DNA from: Galeruca laticollis
Lineage: Eukaryota > Arthropoda > Insecta > Coleoptera > Chrysomelidae
NCBI GenBank assembly: GCA_963921935.1
Contig: OY998180.1
Coordinates: forward strand, 208,548,744 to 208,612,743
Length of the DNA stretch: 64,000 nt
Direction of reading: 5' to 3'
A program made the translations under genes and the position numbers. Numbering within the stretch: the stretch's first letter is position 1; each line of letters starts with the position of its first letter. Shown here piece after piece: positions 10,946 to 21,957 of this stretch. The notes below the pieces were generated by a model that saw nothing but the letters and a program-made list of their open reading frames with translations, did no database searches and had not been told where the DNA came from.

Positions 10946-13530
10946 AATATACGATGTTGTCCCAACTCAAATTTGCACCCCTAAATATTTCGAGTTTTGC
11001 TCAAATTGTGAAAAAATTCTAGGTTAATTTTAGGGCTAGCGCATTCATACAATTTCTAATTGAACAACTGTTCTGTTGTGTAGCATAAGTTTATAGGAAT
11101 ATATTGAAGCGCATATACTGTCAACACGATAATTGCTCGATATAAAAGTCAAAAAGCTTGTAACATGTTTGTTAATAATTTTTGTTTGAAAAGATGATTC
11201 GAACTGTAAAATGCTATGTTAAATAGGATTTACAAAACATTTGTTCTTAATGAAATAGATTACTAACCTTTTTGTATTCCGAAAACGATTGTCCTAGCTG
11301 AATAACCTTTGTTATGCATTTTAAATTCTTCTGAAGACTTTTATGGTCGAAAAATATCCTTCCTAATAAAAATTGCAATAAACCATTCGTAAGAATATCT
11401 ATTTGATATCCACGATTTATCGTTAAAGATTAATTGGCAATATTGAATGAGAACATTAGTTTATTTTCCTTCTACTCAACAAATTATTAATATATACGTA
11501 GGCTAGACATTGTCTAGTATTTTTTTATTTTGAGATAAAATATCGTCTACGTGTTTTTTTGTTAATTTGTTAATATGTACGTTATTGTGAGATGAATCTT
11601 TTCTTTTTGTCCTAATTATATTACTTTATATTAAATAGATTGAATATTTTTTTACCAATTTTAAGATTCTATGGTATTCTCTTTATCAATAACTCATTTT
11701 GAAATTAATAATATTTGATCAAATATTCAACTTATAAATTTAACATACGCCAGTTTCAAAGCAATTCTCCTGGCACAGAATAAAGAGAATTCTTGGCGCC
11801 CGTAAACTACACGACTAATTCAACCTTAAAACAGTTAATCCCCCAGAAAACCGTACGCACAACCTGGGATCAGAGTCCACGTCTCTTTGTTCTATATAAA
11901 TATAATAATTCTTTATCAATAAATACTAAAACTAGTAGTACCATTACAAGCTGCATCGATCAGCTTTTGATTAAGAAGTTAAACAACTATCGATCAAACG
12001 TTCAATTTTTATAGCATGTGTACATACCGTCCACTAAACAATTGATCCGCAACTCTCTTCTACTGATTATGGCGCAACTCTATGTTGTATAACCACTAAA
12101 GATATTATTGCATCAAAACTTTCTTCACTCATTCTTTAACATTTAAAATTTATCTGGGTGCTCTTAGCTTATAATGTAAGAAAATATAACAAATTCCACA
12201 AGATAGTCTGTTACTGAGTATAGGATGTACGCAGTATCTCCTTTTTATCTCTTTTAAAATGTCTATAAAGCAAAGCACAAACTAGACCTACTCGTTAATT
12301 GACATTGTTTGAGCACCTTTACTCGAGTGTTACTGAAAAAAAACTGATCCATTTTTTTGGAGATAAAAAAAACGACAATCGACTGCGTCAATTGTATGCG
12401 CACCTATCAACTAAACGGTTTAGTTGGGTGTTAATCACGGAAAGTATAAAACTGGACAAAACAGTTAAGTGGTGCTGACTTTTTATCGTAGTTTCAAACT
12501 TTTTTTTCTCATCCCTCTAGCGCTGAGAACCATCCCTTAATAATGAAACTTCTCCTCTTCACAATACCTACCTCCCGTGCTCGTTTAGATGTCAGATTGC
12601 CCCGTAGAATAATCTGTGCTCGCCAGTCGACTAGCTTCGAGTCGAAGAAGGGGTGGATTCTTCCCTATTTATTTCGAATTCAAAAATAGGGCGCCAGAGA
12701 AGTTTAGGCTAGCACCCAAGACTCCTTCAAACTAACTCCCAACTCCTCAGAGGGTTAATACACTTTTCCACACTTAGAAGATTTTGTTAGTTAAGTTTTT
12801 AAAATGAAAATATTATTGGACCTAGTGCCTCTTTTCCAAAATTAAAGTTACAATTTTTAAGAAAAAAAGAACAACTAAGTTTGACACCTGGATATAGCTG
12901 AAGGCTAGAGTACCAGTACTATACTCAATTATAAAAGTTTATGATAAAATATTGGTTAAACACAAAAGAAAAATAGATCGTCACAAAGTTCGTGTGCAAA
13001 TGCTGCAAGAAATCTACAGTAGAATAGCAAAAAAAGAAAAGAAATTAATTTAATGTAGTGAAATTATCAAAAGGTATTAATTGTAGCGAAGTAATAAAAT
13101 TTAAAAAGTTAGCAAATAATTTACAATGCTGATGGCATGTGTAATGTGCAGAGTGTAATTAATATATAATATTAAAAACCCGGTATAAATAAAATGAATT
13201 TTTCAGGTAGTTACAGGATACAGTAGTCGAATGCCTCGATGACTACGTTTCCAAAACTCCTGGTATTGATCCAGTGGGGTAGAATAACTCAACTTCTGGA
13301 AATATTCCAGCTATACCAAGACTCCTAGGCCAGTCGAATCAGGGAAAGAAAAGAGAAAAAAAACAGATTTTTGACTAGATTTGAATTGTCTGACGACACG
13401 AAAAATCACCTACCGCTCCACGGTCTCAGTAGCAATGGGCAGCTAGCAGGTATATCACACTTCCACCACGTAGGACAATTCTGATAGAACTACCTTCTTC
13501 AACGAAATTACGAGGTACATGTTCTCTTAA
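10946..13530. other. Intergenic, no gene recognised
   Basis: About 2.6 kb of AT-rich DNA. A small ORF at 11793-12014 begins after TTGGCGCCCGTAAAC, a string reminiscent of a retroelement primer-binding region, but no LTR pair, gag or pol signal accompanies it. Nothing else could be supported. Confidence 0.35.
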
Positions 13531-13579
13531 AGGTGGGAACAGACCAAGCAAACATTGTTGTGCAGCAGTTGAACAACAG
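13531..13579 (+). repeat. Harbinger left TIR
   Basis: Starts AGGTGGGAACAGACCAAGCA and ends GAACAACAG; pairs with 16389-16437 in inverted orientation with two mismatches. The adjoining GTTGAACAACAG-type palindromic strings at both ends may be binding sites for the MADF partner or transposase (inference). Confidence 0.93.
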
Positions 13580-13697
13580 TTAGACAGCTGTTGGCAAACT
13601 TGTTTCCGTGGAGAGAAAACATTTTCGGCAAACTGTTCGCCAACATCGACCTACCTAGTTTCCCCGGTGTTGGTCCAGTGTTCGTTTAGTCGGTGCT

Positions 13698-14116
13698 ATG
13701 AGTGACGAAGAAGATGCTCTACTCGCCTGGTGTGCGTTCTTATTTATAAAAATAAAAGTATCACGAAGAGGCCGTAAAAAGCGAAGGTGGTGGCAAAGAC
13801 GTATATACGCTAACAGAGAACGACAGTTTTTACCAGAATTAAGGACAACATGTTGTTCAATAACTTCTCTTGAATGGATACAACTACATTTGAAAAACTA
13901 ATTGTAATGATTGGTCCTAAAATTGCAAAAAAACATACGAACTACCGAGAACCAGTATGCGTCGAGACAAGATTACTGGTAACTTTACGGTTTTTAGCCA
14001 CAGGAGATTCGTATGTCAGTCTAATGTACCTTTTTCGTATATCGAAGCAGTTAATTGGTACTATAATTCCGGAAGTATGCGAAGCGCTAATAGAAGCTTT
14101 GATGGATCAGATACAG
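13698..14116 (+). pseudogene. Harbinger transposase, N-terminal coding blocks
   Basis: Encodes MSDEEDALLAWCAFLFIKIK, then a basic stretch (KKRRWWQRRIYANRERQ), typical of the N-terminus of HARBI1-like transposases. A one-base frame change lies near 13840, and the following frame reads NMLFNNFS, a TGA stop at 13871-13873, then MDTTTFEKLIVMIGPKIAKK and LRFLATGDSYVSLMYLFRIS. The block ends GATCAGATACAG at 14116, followed by a GTAAAA donor in phase 0. The frame change and stop disable this copy. The likely full exon spans the two frames; the upstream start at 13698 is well placed for the family. Confidence 0.85.
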
Positions 14117-14180
14117 GTAAAAAAAATCAAAATCTTTTCTTATTATTTATTTAAATTAGTGTGTAGATAACATAATTTTT

Positions 14181-14798
14181 TTACAATTCTGTAAAGTTAT
14201 CTCCCTTTTGTTCTTGAGATACAAGTAGAGCGTCAATAAAGTTGGGTTCCTGCGGCTCTAAGACAGCATGTTGAAGGCTTTCTGACGAGTATGGAGATGG
14301 GACTGGTGATGGATAGCATGAGGAACTTGCAGTGGATACAGTTGTCCTTTGATTAAATTGTCCTTGCGATTGGTAGAGCATTTGTATGTCAGCATCATGC
14401 AGAAGGCAATTAATTTTATGTTCTACGTTAGCTCGAATCAAAGCATTATACGTTCTTAATATATTTGCTACGTGTTCGCCATATACGTCAAAGCTGTCCC
14501 TTTTTGCTCGGTTTCCTGTTAATGCTTTTATTGCTTTAAAAGCTTCATCAATTTGAGGATCAGAGGGAGCGGAGCGCTTCCCCAAATTTTTTTTTACTGG
14601 TGGTACCAACTGCCTCACGGTGTCACGAGATGACTGTGATTCATAACATTGATAATCAGAAGAGGTTTCCTGTCTTGGTGATAAAACATTTGTTACTGTG
14701 TCACGCGATGGTTCTACATGAGTGTTGGACGAATCCTCATTAGAAAGAATTTCTGATTGTAATGTGTCGTCTTCTTATGTATTTTCCAATTCCTGTGT
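14181..14798 (-). pseudogene. MADF/Myb-like partner protein, exon 2 (nested in transposase intron)
   Basis: Second exon of the element's accessory gene. Acceptor TTGTTTCAG sits at 14807-14799 and the frame continues in phase 0 from exon 1 (15845-16183). The frame is open except for one in-frame TAA at 14775-14777, eight codons into the exon, so this copy would make a truncated protein. The rest reads through a Ser/Thr-rich region and MRQLVPPVKKNLGKRSAPSD, DEAFKAIKALTGNRAKRDSF, then YGEHVANILRTYNALIRANV, resembling the C-terminal (BESS-like position) region of MADF partners. The exon lies wholly within the transposase intron (14117-14937), antisense. Confidence 0.8.
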
Positions 14799-14937
14799 CT
14801 GAAACAAAAAAAATAATAAAATAGGTGTACTGTGTGTGGATACAGGGTGTCAATTAATGATATGAACTTTTTTAATGGGTGATTCCTGGGCTAATTTTGA
14901 GTCGGAAAGTTCATATATGTACCTATTTTTTTTTCAG

Positions 14938-15765
14938 TTACCTGCTTCACCCGAGGAGTGGCTTCAAGTTGCCCAGGATTATGAAGACCTGTGGAATTTT
15001 CCTCAATGCTTAGGAGCAATTGATGGGAAACATGTCGTACTACAAGCCCCTTTAAAAAGTGGAAGTGAATATTTTAATTACAAGGGCACTTTCAGTATTG
15101 TCCTTATGGCAGTAGTAGATGCAAAATATAGATTTTTATATGCGAATGTGGGATGTCAGGGACGAATTTCCGATGGTGGAGTTTTTAAAAATACAGATTT
15201 TGCAAAGAAACCAAACGCTGGTACATTAAATTTGCCACCTGCAAAACTGCTGCCAGGACATCGGGACAGGACAACTCCTTTTGTGTTTGTTTGTGACGAT
15301 GCGTTTCCTCTACAGGAGAACTTGATGAAACCATTTTCAGGAGAACATGCGAAGGGGACGTTCCAACATTCATTTAATTACAGGTTATCACGAGCAAGGC
15401 GAGTAGTTGAAAATACTTTTGGAGTTCTGTCAGCTGTGTTTCGAGTTCTTCGAAAAGCCATGCTTTTGCAACCTGCTAATTCTGAAAAAGTTGTTCTAGC
15501 CTGTTGCTACTTGCATAATTTTTTACAAAATAATAAATCAGCCACAGTTTTATACAGTCCGCCTGGAACCTATGATAAAGAAGATATTCCCTCCGGAATT
15601 TTGAGTCCTGGTTCCTGGCGAAACGAACCAGAACCCTCAGGAACATTTTTAAATATAAAGAGAATTGGTATAAAATCAACCAGAGAAGCACAAGAGGTCC
15701 GTGAACAATTTGCGCGTTATTTTTCAACCAATGGAAGAGTGCCATGGCAAGACAAAATGGAATGA
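14938..15765 (+). CDS. Harbinger (DDE_Tnp_4) transposase, catalytic exon
   Basis: Begins after the acceptor TTTTTTTTCAG (ends 14937) in phase 0 with LPASPEEWLQVAQDYEDLWN, the usual resumption point in HARBI1-like proteins. The DDE_Tnp_4 core is complete: first Asp in LGAIDGKHVVLQ, second in FVCDDAFPLQENLMKPF, Glu in SRARRVVENTFGVL, followed by LACCYLHNFLQNN. The frame is intact for 275 codons to the stop at 15763-15765. With the N-terminal block this gives a transposase of normal size for the family (~350 aa), but the N-terminal frame damage at 13840-13873 means the whole is probably not functional. It acts in the nucleus with the MADF partner, which in known members helps import and DNA binding. 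Confidence 0.93.
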   Translation, partial: LPASPEEWLQVAQDYEDLWNFPQCLGAIDGKHVVLQAPLKSGSEYFNYKGTFSIVLMAVVDAKYRFLYANVGCQGRISDGGVFKNTDFAKKPNAGTLNLPPAKLLPGHRDRTTPFVFVCDDAFPLQENLMKPFSGEHAKGTFQHSFNYRLSRARRVVENTFGVLSAVFRVLRKAMLLQPANSEKVVLACCYLHNFLQNNKSATVLYSPPGTYDKEDIPSGILSPGSWRNEPEPSGTFLNIKRIGIKSTREAQEVREQFARYFSTNGRVPWQDKME

Positions 15766-15844
15766 AAAATAATATTGTTTGTTCTAACGTTAATATAATT
15801 ATTATGATTCTGTAAACAGGCAATAAACAATAATGCTTACTTAC

Positions 15845-16183
15845 CTCGACTTGAGTATCTCTTGTATGTCTCGGCTTATTCTTGTCTTTTAAAAACAATA
15901 AATGTTTATATCCAAACCAGTGAGAAACGTACAATTCACTTGTTCCTTGGCCGGATTTTGTTACACTTTTAATACATTCTCGTCTAAATTGATTTTGCAG
16001 AACTTTCCATTTTCGCTCACATTCTTCCCGCGAAAGCCCTAGAGCTTCAGCTATGTTATTAAATGCGTCGGTACGTTTGTTTTTGTGTTTATAAGTCTCA
16101 TTTTCGGGATTCCATATATTCGGAAAACCTCTTACAAGATCTATCAAGATCAGACTTTGCTCTTCAGTCCAGTTCTGAGACAT
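15845..16183 (-). CDS. MADF-domain partner protein, exon 1
   Basis: The chosen start is the ATG at 16183, giving MSQNWTEEQSLILIDLVRGF; an open frame continues upstream to 16468 but runs into the TIR and lacks family similarity. The exon encodes a full MADF/Myb-SANT-like DNA-binding domain: WNPENETYKHKNKRTDAFNN, IAEALGLSREECERKWKVLQ and SHWFGYKHLLFL. It ends CAAGTCGAG with a strong donor GTAAGTAAG (15844 downwards), phase 0, and joins exon 2 at 14798. The transposase catalytic exon lies entirely inside this gene's intron on the other strand. In known Harbinger systems the Myb/MADF protein recruits the transposase to the ends (established for the superfamily). Confidence 0.9.
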
Positions 16184-16388
16184 TTTAATAACTGATGAAA
16201 ACTTTTCGCATACGAATCGTCTCACTGTTTGAAATGCAACGTCTACACTAGCGATGCTGTGTGCGCACTGTTGGGCAACGTCTCCTTTGATGTACCGCCT
16301 CGGGAGCAAACACCGCGCAACAGATAACCAACAGTTGTACAACTGTTGCGCAACACGTACACACTGCGTGAACTCGTGTGTTGTTCGA

Positions 16389-16437
16389 CTGTTGTTCAGC
16401 TGTTGCACAACAATGTTTGCTTGGTCTGTTCCCACCT
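16389..16437 (-). repeat. Harbinger right TIR
   Basis: Reverse-complement partner of 13531-13579, ending TGTTCCCACCT before the TAA duplication. Confidence 0.93.
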
Positions 16438-16591
16438 TAACGGAAATCGTTCGTGACAGGTATACCAACCGATATTTCTAGCGGTCGGGCAATTTTTCGC
16501 ATTACACTTTGAAAACCTTTGAATGGCAAGTGGTGTCAAGTATTACATCATTTTGAAACTTCTTTCGTTGTCTATGTAACCCCGTTATTAT

Positions 16592-16764
16592 ACTTTTCCG
16601 CCAACCCTCTATCTACGATGCAATAAAAATATTGGTTTTCTCCAAAAAGTGGAGTTATTGATTGTTTTTCAGTTATTTTTGCGTTTTTCGATAAGGAAAA
16701 CGCGAAAGAAGGGTTTTAAAAAAATCCTGTGTGTAAGTCGTCGGCCACTTTTTGTAACATGTCT
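16592..16764 (-). repeat. R165 family, B-end only
   Basis: Reverse-oriented B-end: ACTTTTCCGCCAACCCTCTA, ATTGGTTTTCTCCAAAAAG, the ATCCTGTGTGTAAGTCGTCG microsatellite start and the ACATGTCT block, then stops before any tandem unit. A truncated copy. Confidence 0.72.
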
Positions 16765-17081
16765 TCGATATAATCAATTTTCCATTTAGATAAATCTGTA
16801 CCTCAAAGATAAACTTATTAGCAAAAATAACTTTTCTGTACTAAGTCACATATGTTGTAATGCCCTACCACAAAAAAATATTTCAACTACCAATAATAAG
16901 AGCATAAGTGAGAGTGAGTTAGTAACTTTAGTAAAGTCTTGAGTTCCAGCAGCACTATTGCGCCATACTCATGCCACGTCCATACCCAAAAACCTGGTTC
17001 TTGACTGTGGTCGTTTATTTATATTATTAGTCTTCAGTTAATAATCAGTGTTAGGGGGTTCGGTAAATAATATCGGGCGAC

Positions 17082-18920
17082 ATGTCTTCAAGAAATATGA
17101 AAATTTTTGCAGCCTTCAAAACTGCTAAATTTATGGATGTAGTCAAAGATGCATCGTGTAATAGTAAGTATTTATGTTGTTCGTATTGTTTTAAATATTA
17201 TTTGTTTTGTTTGCCGAAATAGATAATTCCCTCCAAGTTCTTCAGCTAAAAATACGTATTTTTGAGTCATCCCAGAGAGTGTGAGCCATTTGAAAAAGAT
17301 AATTCTTGCCTGGTATGAAGCTCAGAATCAGTGGTTAGCTCTACAATTTTTGATACTGAACGTGGTAAGACTATTAGTTAAAAATATTAGATTAATCTAA
17401 CATTTTTTCTGGGTTTTTAACTAAGTGTTTTAGCCATAACAAACAAACAAAATGTGATATTCTTGGATGCAAACTTGGGTAGCACAAGTTTCATAAAAGT
17501 TTTGTTCCACTTCAAATAGTTACTGTATAAAACAATATATCAGTTAGCCAGAGCCAATACACAACTGATTGCACCGTATTGAACAAGGTAAGTTAAGTTC
17601 TTAGAAGCCGAAAAGAAAGGTAATAAGGCACATATGAAACTTGATCTACTTGAAATAGTAAGCGAATACCGAATGTTCATACTCTGGATACACCAATAAG
17701 CAAGGAACACGGGGCAATCGATGAAGTTCTATGCGAAAACTCAGACGATCGCCTAAAAGACCCAAATTATCAACATATAGAAAATGAATCTGAAACAACA
17801 ACGATTTCAGTGATTATCTTTATTTGGAAGGAAAGCTGAATAATGTTGGACAAGGTTGAGTCCCATTATAGCAGAGAACGGTCATCCAAGAGGGAATTTG
17901 ATACTAGTTTGAATATGACCAGAATGTACGACCTTCACAAACATGAAATATTATATCAGGATCCTAGACTGACTAAGTGACACCAGTAACAGGTACGCCT
18001 TTAAAGCACAGGACAAAGTAAATGCGAAAGCATTTAAAAAAATAAAAGTTATATTGGTTGATTTGGAAAATTGTTTACCAACGCCTGTTTTGACAAATGC
18101 TCAAAATTTGTACTCCTGAAAATCATAGACATTTAACTACACAATTAAAGACTCGTCAAAAAATCATACATGTTGCATGTGGGATGAGAGTGTAGCTGGA
18201 AGGGGAGGATATGAAATGGCCTCTTCTTCACTAAAATGGGCAATAACTGCTATTGGCGATTCCGTTGAAAAACTTACAATATGGTCAGAGAACTGCCTTT
18301 CCCAAAATCGAAATATGAATTCCATTATAGCATATTTTACCATTTTAAAATCTATACCTATATTAAAGATAATAAATCGTAAATATCTCTGATGAGGCCA
18401 TACTCAGCTAGAAGTGGATAGTGACCACTTTAAAATTGAAAGAGAAAGGAAGGCACTATCAAAACTTCAGATGATGTCCATGGGATTGACAATAGTTAGT
18501 ACGTTTTGCTAGCCACAAAAATCCATTCTATATAAACAAAATTGGAATAATAGACTTCAAAAATGTTATAGCTTCAATACGGGGATCGAATGCACCTTCT
18601 CTGCACATAAAAGAATGGAAACTGGAAACGACTTCAAAGTATCTCGATTAATGCACATTCAAGTTCGATCTGACCATAATGGAAAGGTTTTTTGTAAGAC
18701 GCGTTTTGGCAAAAATGGTTATGAGATCCTTGACTAAAATCGAGTATTCCGTAGTTCAATTTTTTCTGTGGAAATTCCAGTTATTAGAAACGTTCCGAAA
18801 CCTATAATTGATAAAAAATACAAGGACCTTCAAAATTTGTTACGATGAGTACCAAAAATGTTCCATCCCTTTTACCAAAACCTTTCACATACTATAAGGA
18901 CAATGAAGATGTTGCTGAGG
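17082..18920 (+). pseudogene. Relic of a multi-exon insect repeat-gene family (C-terminal half resembles DUF7869)
   Basis: The ATG at 17082 opens MSSRNMKIFAAFKTAKFMDV and a GTAAGT donor follows at 17164. After a degraded stretch, similarity resumes at ~18049: LVDLENCLPTPVLTNAQNLY, then MWDESVAGRGGYEMASSSLK, IWSENCLSQNRNMNSII, GHTQLEVDSDHFKIERERK and finally KPIIDKKYKDLQNLL...FHPFY. The ordered motifs WDE..RG..E, S(D/E)xCxxQNxN and GHTxxExDxDHxxIE are what I recall of proteins labelled with the DUF7869 domain, which are multicopy in insects and possibly transposon derived. Stops and frame changes are frequent, so this is dead. Biochemical role unknown. The gene at 52.2-57.5 kb looks like the N-terminal half of the same type. 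Confidence 0.6.
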
Positions 18921-18929
18921 ATTAGTGCG

Positions 18930-20289
18930 TCACAATTAACACTAAAATTAGTTTTATCAGTTATTATTGTGTCAAGGAAATTATTATAGCCTTACTCTCG
19001 TATTAAGTACCCACGTTAGAACTTTCAAGCTACCTGTTTGTCGAATTTTTTGGAGCTTTTTTTATTTCTTGAAAATTAATTCGTTTGCCACCAAAATGTT
19101 TTTCATTTTAACGACAAGTTCAGAGTTTTTAAACTCAAGGTTTTCTTTAAGATTAAGATACGTCTTAATTTTAAACCAGTATATCATACCACTAAAGACA
19201 AGTACTATGTCTAAATATTTAAAAAACACATTCAGAGGTATACTAAAACAACTTTTTTTCCAAAAAGTTACGTAACGATATTTAAACTTTAGATATTCTA
19301 ACTATTGGTTCATAAATCTAATTTAATTTAAAACTCATAACGATAAGTGAATAAACGCAGATTATTTTACTTACTTTTCATTATTTTGCTTTCCTGTAAA
19401 ATAATATTCATATGACTTAGTACACTTTACCTCTGAGGTACAGGAATACTTTCGCGTGTTTTCTTTTTAATTAAATTATCATCTTTCCTTTCCAATTTAT
19501 TTATCTCCCAAAAATCTTGTTACAGGAAGCGAAGTTGAGTCAATCGATTATTGTTAATTTTATACGAAATCCTGTGGGTGTAAATATTGAATCCCTGGAC
19601 AACTCTTCATTTTCGCGCTGTTTGTTGCTGCTGTTATACTGTGTTTTATCCACTTCGTTAATTACTGTGGGCCTGGAGAAATCCATGAAATTATAAGCAA
19701 GTGGCAAGTGAACTACAAAAGATCCGTAAGCCATTGTGATACACTTAGGATATTTGGTTTGTGGGATTAAGAATTCGTGTGGAACCATCAAAATTTTTGT
19801 CATTCTATAAGTTTATAAATTGTTCCTTGAACCTCGTGTTCTATAACCTGTAATCTGTAAAACTTATATAATTCGATTGTACTTATTCTCTTTCTTCGTA
19901 TGTATATATTTTGATGGGTTCCAATTACTTATTGTATTTTTATAGATATTTGATAAATTTCATAATTTTACAAAACCGGAACCCGGAACTTACCAAGAGT
20001 TGAGGCTTATGGTAGTGAGAACCCTTATACGACCCAAACCCAGTCCATGCTCTTACCGATAATATCATTATTGTTCCAACCATTACCATTTTTAATATAA
20101 TTAATTCTATATATTCTAACATTTCATTGATAACATATATTCTTGATTTTTTTTTAATAGAAAACCCTTAACCTGGTTACCTACATTGTTACCACGGTTA
20201 CATTGACGTCCATTCTTTAATTTATTTTAATAGAGAAGCAAGTAAAATTATCATCTTTATTTGTTTATTTAGTAACATTACAATGCATA
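18930..20289. other. No gene recognised
   Basis: AT-rich. Short open frames (e.g. 18967-19275, 19540-19803) show no recognisable domain, codon bias or splice context. AATAAA-type signals on the minus strand at about 20260-20270 belong to the exon next door. Confidence 0.35.
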
Positions 20290-20482
20290 TTAGTAGTAAA
20301 ATGCATCTTGCTCTGGCTGCCCGTCAACCTCTTCAACTGAATTTAAATCACTGACATGTCGGAAATGGTGACAAAAATTTCTATGACTTACGAATCGGTT
20401 CATACCGTTTAAACGATTGTTAAGCATGAAACTTGGTGCTGAATACCTGACCTTCGTGCAACATTCAATCTCGTAAGGGTCG
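20290..20482 (-). CDS. Possible terminal exon of an unidentified host gene
   Basis: A 63-codon open frame ending in TAA (20290-20292) that begins right after a TATGTCTTTAG acceptor (20483 upward). It reads DPYEIECCTKVRYSAPSFML, NNRLNGMNRFVSHRNFCHHF, RHVSDLNSVEEVDGQPEQ and ends DAFYY, a mixed, non-repetitive composition unlike the surrounding AT-rich noise. AAATAAACAAATAAAG lies 20-30 bp past the stop and could serve as poly(A) signal. The intron would be phase 2. No upstream exon could be found, no known family is recognised, and a conserved GPCR or channel tail is only a guess. It is the best candidate for non-transposon coding sequence in the window. Confidence 0.42.
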
Positions 20483-21119
20483 CTAAAGACATACTAGACC
20501 GAGTTAATTGAGATTCTCTGTTGCTCATCGGGAGAATGATTATTTGTGAAGAAAAAGTATGTATATATCGGAAATATGGTGTGGTGTTCTACCGGTTACG
20601 AAATAATACTCCAATATATTTTCCTTATCTTACCCTCAAAATGTGAAAACAATCGGTTGTAGAATTGTAGGTGGAGTTCAAACAAGCGTGAGTAAACAAT
20701 GCATCCTAAATAGAATATCAGTAAATTGTGCGTTCCCCGTATAGGCCATGACTGTTCGTTTTGTATGGAAGTCAGTTCAATTTAAATTTCACCGTCTAAA
20801 TTGGAAATGCCTTCTGAAGAATAGTTATCAAAGTTTGATTAAAATCAGATGCAATCTTGTACATGATCACACTTTATTAAATAAGAGGAATCCGCATTTT
20901 TATTAGTTTCGTCAGATTTAAATTCAAGTTTGTCGTCGTTTACTTCCATACGGAACGAATTTTGAAGAATCACCGTTACTTAAAAAATAAAACAGTTAAC
21001 TATATTCAAATTGAATATTTGAAGAAATTCTGTTAACAAGGATAAATATGTGCTCCAATCTATAATTTTTTTTATTAATAAAGAAGAAATCTCAAGAACA
21101 ACTAACGTAAAGGTCTTTA

Positions 21120-21520
21120 AATATGATTAGAGACCAGTATTAACACATGGATGTAAATCTTGGATACTTAATAGGATACGAAAGAACAAAATAGAAACAG
21201 CTGAAATGAAGTACTAAGGCCAATAAGAGGAGTAGCAAAACAAGATAAGGTAAGACACACAATAATTAGAGGAGAATTGGAAGTACAGTCAACTTTGGAG
21301 TATATTGAGGAAATACAACTGGGCTGGTGGGGGCATTTTCAGCGTATGGAGGAGACTATACCAACTAAAAGAATATGGGCAGCGAAAATTCAAAAGAATA
21401 GAAAGAAGCGTAGACTCAGGAAGACTTGGAATGAGGCAATAGGGGAAGTATTAGAGCGGAAAGGAAAAACTTAGATGAAAGTTAAAAAGCTGGCCACTGA
21501 CAAAAAAAGTGGAAAAAAAT
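21120..21520 (+). pseudogene. Non-LTR retrotransposon, C-terminal tail of pol
   Basis: Contains, across two frame changes, LTHGC(K/E)SWIL, a stretch reading KNKIETAEM, and then an open segment EVQSTLEYIEEIQLGWWGHF and RKKRRLRKTWNEAIGEVL. The LGWWGHxxRM and RKTWxxxI motifs are the standard C-terminus after the reverse transcriptase in several insect LINE clades. 5' truncated, as is normal for such copies; clade not assigned. Confidence 0.75.
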
Positions 21521-21547
21521 TATAAAACAGAACTCTTTATACTCTTG

Positions 21548-21957
21548 GTTCAAGCTTTCATATTTTTTTTCCATTTTCAAGGATACAGTATACGAGGTTG
21601 ATATAGAGGTTTTTGTACATGGTAAATTGTATGAAAGATCAAAAGAATTATTTGAATTTTTCAGAAAAATAATTGTCAAAATGAAATTTAACTAAATTGT
21701 TTTAAATACTTATTTCTTTCAAGGACTTAGAAATAACTAAACAAAATAATAGGTTATGTTATTTTTAAGTTATTTGTATGTTCTTTAAAAAACTATTTAA
21801 AACAATTTTCTTTAATTTCATTTTGACAATTATTTTTCTAAAAAATTAAAATAATTCTTTTAATATATTATATAATTTACCATGTACAACAACCTTTATA
21901 TCAACCTCGTGTACTGTATCTTTGAAAATGGAGAAAATAAATTTCGAAAGTATGGAC
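21548..21957. repeat. Inverted repeat, ~165 bp arms, Penelope-terminus-like
   Basis: Left arm ~21548-21712 and right arm ~21790-21957 pair with moderate divergence; shared blocks include CCATTTTCAAGGATACAGTA / TACTGTATCTTTGAAAATGG, CACGAGGTTGATATA and AATAATTGTCAAAATGAAAT. The string ..TTCCATTTTCAAGGAT.. also occurs near 23660-23690 next to Penelope coding, suggesting these are Penelope-like terminal repeats in opposite orientation. Confidence 0.65.

Larger units (their letters stand above)
13531..16437. mobile_element. PIF/Harbinger transposon, two genes, TAA target duplication
   Basis: Both ends carry the same inverted repeat over ~49 bp with two differences: AGGTGGGAACAGACCAAGCA at 13531 and the same string read inward from 16437. 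TAA flanks both sides (13528-13530 and 16438-16440), the usual three-base duplication of this superfamily. Inside lie the two proteins typical of Harbinger elements: a DDE transposase on the plus strand (three coding blocks) and a MADF/Myb-like protein on the minus strand (two exons). Length ~2.9 kb. The high TIR identity suggests a recent insertion. Confidence 0.95.

Noticed and set aside
11775..11830. LTR retroelement primer-binding site (TTGGCGCCCGTAAAC)
   Set aside because: No LTR pair, polypurine tract or gag/pol sequence accompanies it.
16184..16468. Upstream extension of the MADF protein to an ATG at 16468
   Set aside because: The extra residues read through the TIR and subterminal sequence; MSQNWTEEQ at 16183 fits the family start.
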